DNA from: JASSUD01 sp031963445
GTDB lineage: Bacteria; Pseudomonadota; Gammaproteobacteria; Burkholderiales; Burkholderiaceae
Direction of reading: 5' to 3'
Length of the DNA stretch: 64,000 bases
Assembly: GCA_031963445.1 (NCBI GenBank)
Contig: JASSUH010000001.1
Span: 2,575,902 to 2,639,901, forward strand
In this document: positions 44,839 through 53,619 of the stretch, in pieces
Position numbering within the stretch: position 1 is the stretch's first letter
Layout: each line of letters opens with the position of its first letter
Program-made: the position numbers and the translations under genes
The notes under the pieces: generated by a model
What the model was told of the DNA's origin: nothing
Seen by the model: only the letters and a program-made list of their open reading frames with translations
The model's database searches: none

Positions 44839-45360
44839 ATGCATATTTCCCCCCGCAATCTTTTCCTAATAGGCCTGATGGGAGCCGGTAAAACCACCGT
44901 TGGCTCAGCTTTAGCAAAACGTCTTAAACAGCCATTTATCGACGCTGACCATGAAATTGAAAGACGCACTGGCGTGAGCATTGCAACTATTTTTGAACAT
45001 GAGCAAGAAGCAGGATTTAGACGCCGTGAATCACGCCTTATCGATGAATTAACGCAACATCAGGGCATTGTGCTGGCAACCGGTGGCGGCGCAGTATTGT
45101 GTCCAGAGAATCGCCTCTGGCTTAAAAGCCGTGGCACCGTTTTTTATTTGCACGCAAGCCCAGATGATTTATGGCTACGCACGCGCCGCGATAAGAATCG
45201 TCCGATTTTGCAAACAGACAACCCCCGTGAAAAGCTCGCTTCTCTATATACTGAGCGTGACCCTTTATATCGGGCTTGCGCGCACGAGGTGCTGGAAGTT
45301 GCACCATCAGTACCCGCACTTGTTGATATGGTTCTGGCCCAACTGGAACTCGTTTCATAA
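44839..45360 (+). CDS. aroK: Shikimate kinase
   Basis: A 173-residue P-loop kinase phosphorylating shikimate toward chorismate. Walker A is GLMGAGKT (12-19); DADHEIERRTG binds shikimate; GFRRRESRLIDEL and LATGGGAVL follow; and RPILQTDNPREKLASLYTERDPLYRACA is the lid region. It is followed at a short distance by aroB, as in most proteobacteria. The 85-bp gap from pilQ contains TGCAGAGGTTCC, an end of family D. Confidence 0.96.
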   Translation: MHISPRNLFLIGLMGAGKTTVGSALAKRLKQPFIDADHEIERRTGVSIATIFEHEQEAGFRRRESRLIDELTQHQGIVLATGGGAVLCPENRLWLKSRGTVFYLHASPDDLWLRTRRDKNRPILQTDNPREKLASLYTERDPLYRACAHEVLEVAPSVPALVDMVLAQLELVS

Positions 45361-45390
45361 ACGTTAATACACATACTCGAATTTTCCATA

Positions 45391-46464
45391 ATGACCATCA
45401 CTGTTGATCTTGGTAAGCATACTTATCCTATTCATATCGGTACTGGGTTGATCGACGAAGTCTCGCTCTTCGCCCCACATATACACGGCGCATCGATTGC
45501 GATTGTGACCAATATGACGATTGAACGTTTGTATGCGAAACGGCTTGCAGCAACGCTTGCACCACTTGGTAAAAGAATTATCTGGGTCGTGTTACCTGAT
45601 GGCGAAGCAGCTAAAAATTGGGAAACGTTAAATCATGTGTTTACCAAATTGCTCACAGAAGGGGCTGATCGTAAAACCACGCTCATTGCGTTAGGTGGTG
45701 GCGTAGTCGGTGATATTACTGGCTTCGCAGCGGCTTGCTATATGCGAGGCGTGCCATTTCTTCAAGTACCGACCACGTTGCTAGCCCAAGTAGATTCATC
45801 AGTGGGGGGAAAAACAGGGATTAACCACCCCCTTGGTAAAAATATGATCGGGGCTTTTTACCAACCGCAAGCAGTGATTGCAGATATCACTCTGTTGCGT
45901 ACATTAGCCAAACGGGAACTAGCAGCAGGCATTGCCGAAATAATCAAAATCAGTGCCGTGGCTGATGCACAGTTTTTCAGTTGGCTAGAAGCCCATATTG
46001 ATCAATTAAATCAATGCGATGAAGAAGCGATAGCCCATGCGGTGCACCTTTCTTGCATGCTGAAATCAAGCATTGTTGCAGCGGATGAGAGAGAGCAAGG
46101 TAGGCGCGCCATTCTGAACTTTGGACATACCTTTGGCCATGCGATTGAAGCTGGATTAGGTTACGGCCAATGGTTGCACGGTGAAGCGGTCGGCTGTGGG
46201 ATGGTGCTAGCCGCTGATCTTTCTACACGACTTGGTTTACTCAACGATAGCGCACGCCAACGTCTAATTAAGTTGATTGCAGCTGCTCATCTACCCGCAC
46301 GCACCCCTGATCTTGGTGTAGAAAACTATATCAAGCTGATGCAGGGTGATAAAAAATCAGAAGCCGGGAAAATCAAGTTTGTATTATTGAAAAGTTTAGG
46401 AGAAGCAGTGATTAGCGAGGCTAACGAAGCTGCGCTACAGGCCACCCTAACTGAAAACGTTTAG
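45391..46464 (+). CDS. aroB: 3-dehydroquinate synthase
   Basis: A 357-residue NAD- and metal-dependent enzyme forming 3-dehydroquinate from DAHP. Conserved stretches: VLPDGEAAKNWETL, ALGGGVVGDITGFAAACYMRG, VPTTLLAQVDSSVGGKTGIN, and the metal ligands in EIIKIS and FGHTFGHAIE with WLHGEAVGCGM. It lies 30 bp after aroK. Together with trpE it shows the shikimate route feeds chorismate use. Confidence 0.97.
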   Translation: MTITVDLGKHTYPIHIGTGLIDEVSLFAPHIHGASIAIVTNMTIERLYAKRLAATLAPLGKRIIWVVLPDGEAAKNWETLNHVFTKLLTEGADRKTTLIALGGGVVGDITGFAAACYMRGVPFLQVPTTLLAQVDSSVGGKTGINHPLGKNMIGAFYQPQAVIADITLLRTLAKRELAAGIAEIIKISAVADAQFFSWLEAHIDQLNQCDEEAIAHAVHLSCMLKSSIVAADEREQGRRAILNFGHTFGHAIEAGLGYGQWLHGEAVGCGMVLAADLSTRLGLLNDSARQRLIKLIAAAHLPARTPDLGVENYIKLMQGDKKSEAGKIKFVLLKSLGEAVISEANEAALQATLTENV

Positions 46465-46499
46465 CCCACTATATGATCGACTAGGCCAAGGAAAAAATT

Positions 46500-46614
46500 A
46501 TAGGTTGGGGTGACGAAGGAACCCCAACGTGCGCGCCAACAGCCTTTATTTGGGATCTTTTGAAAAACCTGGAGCAGGCTTTTAGAAAGATCCTAAACAA
46601 GCTCTTACAGGAGG
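46500..46614. repeat. Palindromic repeat family B, copy 7 (left-truncated)
   Basis: About 115 bp upstream of dgt with ATAGGTTGGGGTGACGAAGG, GGAACCCCAACGTGCGCGCC and an end CCTAAACAAGCTCTTA. It ends at the dgt ribosome-binding site AGGAGGT. Confidence 0.84.
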
Positions 46615-46621
46615 TAGACAG

Positions 46622-47797
46622 ATGCATCATGTCACTCAAGATTTAGTGCTTGAGTTAACTCATCCAACTGATCTCGAAGCCCATCTCGCGTGCTATGCAG
46701 CGCACGCCGCGCGCTCGCGCGGGCGCCGCTATACAGAGCCCAATTCAAGCTCACGTACACAGTTTCAGCGTGACCGCGATCGTATTATCCATTCCACTGC
46801 TTTTCGTCGTCTTGAATATAAAACCCAGGTCTTTATTAATCATGAAGGAGACCTATTCCGCACACGCCTAACGCATAGCCTAGAAGTCGCGCAAATTGCT
46901 CGTTCGATAGCACGTAATCTGCGCGCGAATGAAGATCTAGTAGAAGCTATTTCGCTCGCACACGATTTAGGCCATACCCCTTTTGGGCATGTTGGACAGG
47001 ATGTACTCAATGAGTGTATGCGCAGCTATGGAGGATTTGAGCATAATCTACAAAGCCTAACGATCGTCGACGAATTAGAAGAGCGTTATGCCGGGTTTAA
47101 TGGATTAAACCTTTGCTTTGAAACTCGTGAAGGCTTACTGAAACATTGTTCACGCGAAAATGCCAAGCATCTGGGCGAGGTTGGACAACGCTTTCTGAAC
47201 GGTGGACAACCTACACTCGAAGCACAAATTGCCAACTTTGCAGATGCGATTGCCTATAACAATCACGACATCGATGATGGCCTACGCTCTGGCTTACTGA
47301 CTCTTAAACAGTTGAATGGAGTAGAGCTATGGCACATACACTACTGCCAAGTCGCACAGGCCTATCCTACTTTAGAAGGCCGCCGCCTCATCTATGAAAC
47401 TGTGCGACGGATTATTAATACTTTAATCACCGATCTGATCAAAACAACTCAAACCAATTTACAACAGCATGCACCAACATCACCCGATGCGGTACGCCTG
47501 TTGCCTCCATTAGTCGCTCATAGCGCTTTAGTGGCGGAACAAATGCGGCAATTGAAACGCTTTTTGTTTAGCAATTTATATCGCCATTACCGTGTAGTGC
47601 GCATGGCGAATAAAGCAAAACAAGTTGTCAGCGCGCTCTTTACTGCATTCCATCAAGATAACCGTCTTTTGCCGCTCGCCTATCAAAGCACCGACCCTCA
47701 AGCGCAACCCCGTTTAATTGCCCATTACATCGCAGGCATGACCGATCGTTATGCGCTTAAAGAATATCAGCAGCTTTTCGGTTTTGATAAGGATTAA
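46622..47797 (+). CDS. dgt: Deoxyguanosinetriphosphate triphosphohydrolase-like protein
   Basis: A 391-residue HD-domain protein of the dGTPase-like family, which removes triphosphate from dNTPs. Motif parts are FRTRLTHSLEVAQIARSIAR (first His), AHDLGHTPFGHVGQDVLNE (HD pair) and FADAIAYNNHDIDDGLRSG (last Asp). The start is set by AGGAGGT six to seven bases upstream, the best ribosome-binding site in the window. Order aroK-aroB-dgt is that of Burkholderia; gltB, which normally follows, is not here. Confidence 0.93.
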   Translation: MHHVTQDLVLELTHPTDLEAHLACYAAHAARSRGRRYTEPNSSSRTQFQRDRDRIIHSTAFRRLEYKTQVFINHEGDLFRTRLTHSLEVAQIARSIARNLRANEDLVEAISLAHDLGHTPFGHVGQDVLNECMRSYGGFEHNLQSLTIVDELEERYAGFNGLNLCFETREGLLKHCSRENAKHLGEVGQRFLNGGQPTLEAQIANFADAIAYNNHDIDDGLRSGLLTLKQLNGVELWHIHYCQVAQAYPTLEGRRLIYETVRRIINTLITDLIKTTQTNLQQHAPTSPDAVRLLPPLVAHSALVAEQMRQLKRFLFSNLYRHYRVVRMANKAKQVVSALFTAFHQDNRLLPLAYQSTDPQAQPRLIAHYIAGMTDRYALKEYQQLFGFDKD

Positions 47798-47840
47798 GGT
47801 AGCGCAGGCGTTCAGGGAGGGCCTAAACCACGCCTTACCT

Positions 47841-47944
47841 AAAACTTTTTTAGGATCTTCCTGGTGGTCTTGCGCCGGCGCAGACAGTACAAAAACGTAC
47901 GGCAAGCCGGCGCAAGGGCGCCAGGGAGGGCCTAAAAAGGTTTT
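47841..47944. repeat. Palindromic repeat family A, copy 5, with a partial copy beside it
   Basis: A ~104-bp copy with arms AAAACTTTTTTAGG and CCTAAAAAGGTTTT, and a stem CTTGCGCCGGC / GCCGGCGCAAG. Just before it, at about 47803-47829, GCGCAGGCGTTCAGGGAGGG and then CCTAAAC is the right half of another copy. The end overlaps the stop codon of the OmpW-like gene. Confidence 0.88.
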
Positions 47945-48671
47945 AGAAGCGATAACCGATATTTAGATAGGTAATAACAGGATTAACCTTCACACTTGTC
48001 CTAGCAGTAACAGGTATGCGCTGTCCGTCTTTATGGAAGTGACTCCGTAACGTGGCATCGGTACTCAGAGGCATATACGAAACAGATAAGCCTGCCAGCC
48101 AACGCTCACCGATACGATATGTAAAGCCAGCATTAAAAACGGCTGCCCAACGGTTTTTAACTGAAATATCGACTGACTCTGATTGATTGCCAAGTTTTCT
48201 GCGGAAGGCTTCGTTCGTAACACTCGCATTCTTAAACCAAACCCGACTCACACCAAGCCCAACATAAGGACGAAATGGCGAGCTCGCATTCAAAAAATGA
48301 TATTTGAGCAATAGCGTAGGACTCAATTGACGCACTTCACCAATTTCACCGTAGCCAGAAAAAATGCCTTCGCCATTTATCTTGAATTTTGGTGGCACCC
48401 CCAGCACTAGCTCTGAAGAGATATTGTCAGTAAAAAAGTAACTACCCGCGAGACCAATGGAATCAGCCTTACTGATGCCAGCCCCAGAACCTGCGAAGGT
48501 CATCTCACCCGGACGTCCTCTGTAATTCGTGACACTCAAAGGTTGGCTGCTATCGAGCGGCATAAAATGCAGCCAGCCAACACTAGCGACAAAATCACCT
48601 GCTGACTGCGCATGCGTAGCGGTCGCATATCCCAAAATGGCACAGGTTGCCATCAATTTTTTTAATTTCAT
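47943..48671 (-). CDS. ompW: OmpW-family outer membrane protein
   Basis: A 242-residue protein with a signal peptide cut after THAQS (~residue 22). The mature part has alternating strands of an eight-stranded barrel, with AGDFVASVGWLHFMP at the start, GSYFFTDNISSELVLG, LLKYHFLNASSPFRPYVGLG and a C-terminal VNPVITYLNIGYRF that ends in phenylalanine as required for barrel assembly. OmpW barrels pass small hydrophobic molecules. The stop lies in a family A repeat. Confidence 0.92.
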   Translation of the reverse strand: MKLKKLMATCAILGYATATHAQSAGDFVASVGWLHFMPLDSSQPLSVTNYRGRPGEMTFAGSGAGISKADSIGLAGSYFFTDNISSELVLGVPPKFKINGEGIFSGYGEIGEVRQLSPTLLLKYHFLNASSPFRPYVGLGVSRVWFKNASVTNEAFRRKLGNQSESVDISVKNRWAAVFNAGFTYRIGERWLAGLSVSYMPLSTDATLRSHFHKDGQRIPVTARTSVKVNPVITYLNIGYRF

Positions 48672-49098
48672 TTATTTTTCCTTTGATTGGCTTTAGCTTT
48701 CTTTAGAAAGAGGCGCGAATAAATCAACGGCGGATGCTTTTACTATCCCTACGCTCGTAAATAAAGAAGCTCAATAAGAGGAGTGACGCACGCTAGCTGG
48801 CTTAAACAAACCTTTCTAAGCTCAAACTGATTGCGTCTCAGCTTAGCCAGCTATTTTGCCTATTGATCTGGGGCAAGCTTTACATCCTTTTTTTGCTTTT
48901 TTGATTAGATTTTTCTTTCTTTTCAGCAGGAATTTTCGAGCTAGCTATAGGCGCTAAGGCACAAGTCCCTTCTTCAAAATGACTTGTGTCAGCATTTTTG
49001 CCACTTCCGTAGAAGAAGCGCTAACGACGAGAAGAAGAAGGCTTAAGCATCCTCGTCAAGGATGCAAGCGATTGATTAGAAGATGACTTTACGCGCTA
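48672..49098. other. Gene-free stretch between OmpW-like and F-box/ankyrin genes
   Basis: About 427 bp. It holds a purine-rich stretch (GAAGAAGAAGG, GACGAGAAGAAGAAGG) and an imperfect hairpin AGCATCCTCGTCAAGGATGC near 49046-49065 that may terminate the F-box gene. Nothing else is recognised. Confidence 0.4.
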
Positions 49099-50619
49099 TT
49101 AGCAAAGGGCAAGATGGGCATTTACAGAGGCTGATAATTGGTTCTCTATACCTAAATTCTTATCATGCTCACACAGAATAGCCACCATATTAGTGCGCTC
49201 CATTTTTTCCGCGTATGCGAATGCTTGCGCAAACTCATTCTGATCAAGACCTGACGCAAGTAATGCTTTAAGAAGTTTCTCGCTATTTTTCAAAATGGCC
49301 CACTGTAAGGGGTCGATATCACCCTTCAGTTTAAGCAGATGACTTACGTCCGCACCATAGTCAAGCAAGATACTTACCATATTGGGACGGTTGGCCTTCA
49401 TCGCACAGTACAAAGCGCTTTCTCCAGCTTGGTTAAGCCGGTTCGGATTGAAATCATTTTTAAGTAGTTCTATCAGAAGATCTTCTGCATCATTTTCAAT
49501 GGCCCAGTACGCTGCTTCAGCATCCACAAGGGCATCTACCCTACTAGCAAATAGATCCTGCACTTCTAGAAAAGAACATTCTTTATAGGTCTCTACCACT
49601 CCCTTCCAAACGTCATTCGGGATGAGTCCAAGAAAATATTTGATATCTGGCTCTTGCTCTTGAGTAAAAAGTGAGCTGATGTGCGTCAAAATAAATAAGC
49701 CAAGTTCACCATTTATTGGCGCCGTCAAAGACACTCTTTCTCCAAATTCTCCCCGCGTGCATAAACCCATTGCTACTAGATCGCCACGGGTTAGGTTGAC
49801 TCCATATACAGCCATTCCAGCTTCATATATCGGCAGAGGCCTTGCGGAAAGAAATTTTATAGCCTCAAGGAGATTCCCTCTTTTGATCTCCTTGAGCAGA
49901 CAGATTTGAATTAACTGAGTTAAAGGAAGATTATTTTTTTTAACGATTTCTGCTTGAACGATTTTTTGGAGTTTTTCTTGAAGAATTTTTTGAAGTGCTT
50001 CTTTATGCAGTATTGCTTGAACCGTTTCTTTTTTTTGAATTCTTTCGCACATGCCTTGCAAAGTGTTTTGTAGCGCTTTCAGAATTTCTGCTTCATCAAA
50101 GCAGGCTTGTGCTTCTTCAGATAATAAAAACTGGCGCACTTCAGACAATAGAGGCTGGCACTGATGCATTTGCGAGCTATCGGCTACAGCATGGATGATT
50201 TGAAAAATGCTTTGCAAGCTCTCAAGGCTTTGAAAAATACTTTTTGATCTATTAAGGCTATCTGCATTAAGAAGCGCTTTTGCCTCTGCAGAAAATAAGA
50301 ATTGACGCATCTGTGAATTCAATTGACGTATCTGTGAATTCTTAACCTGATCAGCCAATTGATAAAAATCCTTACTGACCAGAGAGGCACTGCGTAAGTG
50401 CTGCGTTCCCGCCTGGCGGCAGTATTCCAGAATGACTTGCAAAGCCTCATTTGGTAAGCCGCAAAGTGATGCTTGATTTGGTTGGCTCGACAATGCCGCC
50501 TCTTCAACACTTTCAGCCGATCGCACTCCATGCGCACTTTGAATATTTTGTTGGCGAGCAGGCTGAAGCGATGATGGCTGGCGCGATGACGCAGCGAACA
50601 TAGAAATTGAACTGGGCAT
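49099..50619 (-). CDS. F-box / ankyrin repeat protein (candidate host-directed effector)
   Basis: About 506 residues. Residues ~50-95 are the clearest F-box in the window: LCGLPNEALQVILEYCR then LRSASLVSKDFYQLADQV, matching LPxExLxxIL...LVSKxFyxLA. A long helical region follows with repeated QxxLQKI patterns (residues ~190-230, coiled coil). The C-terminal ~110 residues hold about three ankyrin repeats (GESALYCAMKANRPNMVSILLDYGADV; DPLQWAILKNSEKLLKALLASG). No signal peptide. I use the ATG at 50619, with AGGA upstream. Ankyrins would bind a substrate and the F-box would recruit host Skp1 (inference). It is divergent from another such gene. Confidence 0.78.
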   Translation of the reverse strand: MPSSISMFAASSRQPSSLQPARQQNIQSAHGVRSAESVEEAALSSQPNQASLCGLPNEALQVILEYCRQAGTQHLRSASLVSKDFYQLADQVKNSQIRQLNSQMRQFLFSAEAKALLNADSLNRSKSIFQSLESLQSIFQIIHAVADSSQMHQCQPLLSEVRQFLLSEEAQACFDEAEILKALQNTLQGMCERIQKKETVQAILHKEALQKILQEKLQKIVQAEIVKKNNLPLTQLIQICLLKEIKRGNLLEAIKFLSARPLPIYEAGMAVYGVNLTRGDLVAMGLCTRGEFGERVSLTAPINGELGLFILTHISSLFTQEQEPDIKYFLGLIPNDVWKGVVETYKECSFLEVQDLFASRVDALVDAEAAYWAIENDAEDLLIELLKNDFNPNRLNQAGESALYCAMKANRPNMVSILLDYGADVSHLLKLKGDIDPLQWAILKNSEKLLKALLASGLDQNEFAQAFAYAEKMERTNMVAILCEHDKNLGIENQLSASVNAHLALC

Positions 50620-50831
50620 GCCTACGTCCTCTGAGAGCAAAAGGAAAGCAACACTTTACGCCTTTCACTGCGTCAAAGAGACAAGCCTTCGCAAAAATCT
50701 CTCTAAAAAAAAAGAGGTTTATAAGATTTTTAAAAAGTGGATAGTCTAAAAACCTTAACTTATGTATATTCGGATTTTTCTTAAAAAGCAAAAAAAATAG
50801 CTCTTTAACCTATCCACAAAAGGTAATAAGT

Positions 50832-53300
50832 ATGGCAGGTCAGATATCTGGGATGTCTTCAAATAAGTCCCTCTTTCGTTCTATAGCAGAATCTTTCAGT
50901 TTCCCCCCATCTCCCGAAAATACTCAGATATCTTCTGAAGAGGCCCCTGCCCAAAGCAATGCTTTTCAAGAGCAACCCATTTCCTCTTCATCCTCTGAAA
51001 AAGCTCAGACACCTTCTGAAGAGGTTTCTACCCAAAGCCTTGTTTCTCAAGAGCAACTCTTTTCCCAGTCTACTAACTCGCCCCCAGTATTACATGATGA
51101 GCTTTGGAAGCTCATCGGAGGAAGGTTGTCGACGATGGATGACTTTAGAAATTTCTCGATGGTGAGCGCAATCCATTTCCGAGTTGGTTGCGCTATTTTA
51201 TTTAAGACTTTTCAGCCCCGCACAGTTGGTGAGGCTGTAAAGCTATTTGCATTACCGACTAATCGTATCTTTAATCGCCAAGATAGCAACTATGATGCGC
51301 AGCCCCGTCGTCTTATTCGAGAGTTGGTGTTTAGCCGCGGTTGTTTGAAGCCCCGGAGAGGCAATCTTATAAAGATTGCCGATATGCTTCTCTCTGGCAA
51401 GAGACCGCGCACGTTGCAGGATTTGATAGATATTGAATTGCTTAGTCCGCAAGATATTGAGGGGCTTGATCTATCGACACTGCCTGGGGTAGATCAAAAC
51501 GGACGACTATCTTCAGAACATGCCTCTTTTATTTTTAATAATCTGGCTGTTCTGCTTACGCAGGAAGCTACTCCTAATATAGTCGCACTTCTACGAATTC
51601 CACCTAATAAAATTAACCGCGAAATCTTTGAGATAGTCAACGATATACCTATTGACGATACGCCTATTGATAATGAGACTAAAAATCGCATTATCAATGA
51701 CATATTTGAAAGCAAGACCCGCTTACACGCCGTCGATGAAGCTGGCCGCCCTTTATTTAGGCAACATCTTTTATATTGGGCAGCTGCAAATAACAAGATG
51801 GAGCGAGTTAAAGAACTTCTTGAGGACGGTGTAAGTATCAATGTATATAGCGAAATAGGAGGAAGTGCGTTGCATGGCGCAATGGAGGAAGGTCATGCAG
51901 AGATGATTAAACTTCTAATAGAACAAGACGCCAGCCTGAACATATATGACGAGGACGGCGATACCCCATTCTTAATCGCAGTTCGATCTCAGAGCCGTGA
52001 AATTCTCGAAACCTTCTTAGATACATGCGATGCCGCAGCTCGTAACTCAGGAAAAAAGCCTGCTAGCATAACTTTGTTGAAGCAATGTAATGCGAAAAGC
52101 CACTTCGATGCCTTGCAACTTGCCGTTGAGCATCAAAATTTTGATAACGTCAAATATTTAGTAGAGCGCGGTGCGAGTATAAACTCTGCCGGCATGCCAG
52201 CATTTCAACAAGAATCTAAAAACCTTGCCCTACGTCTCGCAGTGGAGCAGTCAACCGTAGAAATAGCTGGATATTTGCTCGAGCATAACGCAATACCCAA
52301 TCAAGAATGGTATGACGACAAGAGGCGCCTATGTACCCTACTGCATATTGCGATTCTTAATAACGACAACGTCGATATGCTTAGGCTACTTTTAGCTAAT
52401 AAAACAGAAGAACTATTTAATAAACATAAAATAAATTTATTACACCTCGCAGCCGCTTGTGGCGAGCTTTCTATATTGGAGTTTATAGTCGATAAAAGTA
52501 GAGATTTGTTTGATGACTATAAAGAAGCGCTATTAGATATGGCTATTCCTAGGCTTCACTTTAATACAGTTAAATATCTGCTTGAGCGGCCAGGTGAACC
52601 AATAAACCTCTCTAATGGCAATTCATGGACTCCATTACACCGGGCAATAGAGGCAACAGGGGAAACAATAGACATAGAAGGCGAAGCGCAAGCACGTTGC
52701 GGCATAGTAGGTCTTTTGTTAGAGCATGGGGCAGACGTGGACGTTTTCCACGGATTATGGAACCCACTAAACCTTGCCATTTCTAAAGGACAGCTTGAGG
52801 TAGTCAAACTTTTGGTTGAGCGCGACGCAGATATATATGCGGCCCCCCCCGTTCAATCACTTGAACTCAGGGACCAGAGGACCCCATTGACTATGGCAAT
52901 TGCAAGTAAGCGTCCTGATATATTTGCTGCTCTTATTCAAAGCCCACGTTTTGATAAATCACATAGCAATGCGAATTTTAGGCTACTGGAAAAAGTAGCT
53001 TCGTTTGAGGGGACATATTCGCAGAGACTTTTTATAAATAAGAAGTACCCCATGCTCAATAGCTTGCTAGCTCAATTGGAAGGCGGAGCATCAGCCGTAC
53101 TGAAGACGGCTTATGAGCACGGACGAGAAGATATAGTGAAGATCTTTTTGCAAACTCAAGATGCTGATTTTATATTTTCTCAAGAAATATTTAATCAGCC
53201 ACAAGTCTTGAGGAATTTCAATATTGAGCCAATACCGCAAGACGATTCTGATTCTGACATAACTGTGTCTGAACTTGGTTCTGATGATGAATCGTTCTAG
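50832..53300 (+). CDS. F-box-like / ankyrin repeat protein with acidic tail (candidate host-directed effector)
   Basis: An 822-residue protein. The Ser/Glu-rich N-terminus contains an imperfect 23-residue tandem repeat (NTQISSEEAPAQSNAFQEQ then KAQTPSEEVSTQSLVSQEQ). Residues ~88-130 (PPVLHDELWKLIGGRL, FRNFSMVSAIHFRVGC) look F-box-like. From ~residue 315 to 740 there are about ten ankyrin repeats, for example GGSALHGAMEEGHAEMIKLLIEQDASLN and NPLNLAISKGQLEVVKLLVERDADI. The C-terminus is acidic (DDSDSDITVSELGSDDESF), like that of the gene at 8786. There is no signal peptide or membrane span. A terminator follows. The host role is inferred from the eukaryotic-type architecture. Confidence 0.76.
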   Translation: MAGQISGMSSNKSLFRSIAESFSFPPSPENTQISSEEAPAQSNAFQEQPISSSSSEKAQTPSEEVSTQSLVSQEQLFSQSTNSPPVLHDELWKLIGGRLSTMDDFRNFSMVSAIHFRVGCAILFKTFQPRTVGEAVKLFALPTNRIFNRQDSNYDAQPRRLIRELVFSRGCLKPRRGNLIKIADMLLSGKRPRTLQDLIDIELLSPQDIEGLDLSTLPGVDQNGRLSSEHASFIFNNLAVLLTQEATPNIVALLRIPPNKINREIFEIVNDIPIDDTPIDNETKNRIINDIFESKTRLHAVDEAGRPLFRQHLLYWAAANNKMERVKELLEDGVSINVYSEIGGSALHGAMEEGHAEMIKLLIEQDASLNIYDEDGDTPFLIAVRSQSREILETFLDTCDAAARNSGKKPASITLLKQCNAKSHFDALQLAVEHQNFDNVKYLVERGASINSAGMPAFQQESKNLALRLAVEQSTVEIAGYLLEHNAIPNQEWYDDKRRLCTLLHIAILNNDNVDMLRLLLANKTEELFNKHKINLLHLAAACGELSILEFIVDKSRDLFDDYKEALLDMAIPRLHFNTVKYLLERPGEPINLSNGNSWTPLHRAIEATGETIDIEGEAQARCGIVGLLLEHGADVDVFHGLWNPLNLAISKGQLEVVKLLVERDADIYAAPPVQSLELRDQRTPLTMAIASKRPDIFAALIQSPRFDKSHSNANFRLLEKVASFEGTYSQRLFINKKYPMLNSLLAQLEGGASAVLKTAYEHGREDIVKIFLQTQDADFIFSQEIFNQPQVLRNFNIEPIPQDDSDSDITVSELGSDDESF

Positions 53301-53321
53301 CTGATTAATCGCAATAAAACA

Positions 53322-53368
53322 GGCCGAATTCCGCAAAAGCTAATAGCTATGCCGGACTCGGCCTTTTT
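53322..53368 (+). terminator. Rho-independent terminator after the F-box/ankyrin gene
   Basis: GGCCGA...TCCG pairs with CGGA...TCGGCC around an A/T-rich loop, followed by TTTTT. It lies ~20 bp after the gene's stop. Confidence 0.75.
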
Positions 53369-53540
53369 AACATCGTTATGTTTGTTTTTTTATATAGCTG
53401 ACAAAACTATTCTTTGACTTATTGCACATGCTAAATGGGCAAAGTTATGAATAACAATCGATAAAGGAACAGACGGGAATGTGCTAGATATCCGTACGCA
53501 GCGAGACATTTTAGAAATAAAAATCCCGCGCAAAAAAAAA

Positions 53541-53564
53541 GCCTCTCAGCACATGCTAAGAGGC
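53541..53564 (-). terminator. Terminator belonging to the tRNA-Arg fragment
   Basis: A GCCTCTCAGC / GCTAAGAGGC hairpin with nine T on the minus strand (53532-53540). It lies ~10 bases past the CCA end of the tRNA fragment, showing that this side is the original chromosome flank downstream of the tRNA gene. Confidence 0.85.
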
Positions 53565-53573
53565 TTATAAAAC

Positions 53574-53619
53574 TGGCGCGGCTGGCAGGATTCGAACCCA
53601 CGACCCCCTGGTTCGTAGC
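53574..53619 (-). tRNA. 3' fragment of tRNA-Arg(ACG), likely attachment-site repeat of an integrated element
   Basis: On the minus strand the 46 bases run from the anticodon loop CTACGAA (anticodon ACG) through CCAGG, the variable region, a T-arm with GGGTTCGAATCC and an acceptor 3' strand ending CGCGCCA. The 5' half (acceptor strand, D-arm and 5' anticodon stem) is missing: upstream bases read GGAAAATATAG, not a tRNA. Such a fragment ending at CCA is what tyrosine integrases leave when elements insert into tRNA genes. The intact tRNA would be at the other end of the element, outside the window. Confidence 0.85.

Noticed and set aside
53574..53619. Functional tRNA-Arg gene
   Set aside because: Only the 3' half is present; D-arm, 5' acceptor strand and 5' anticodon stem are missing.
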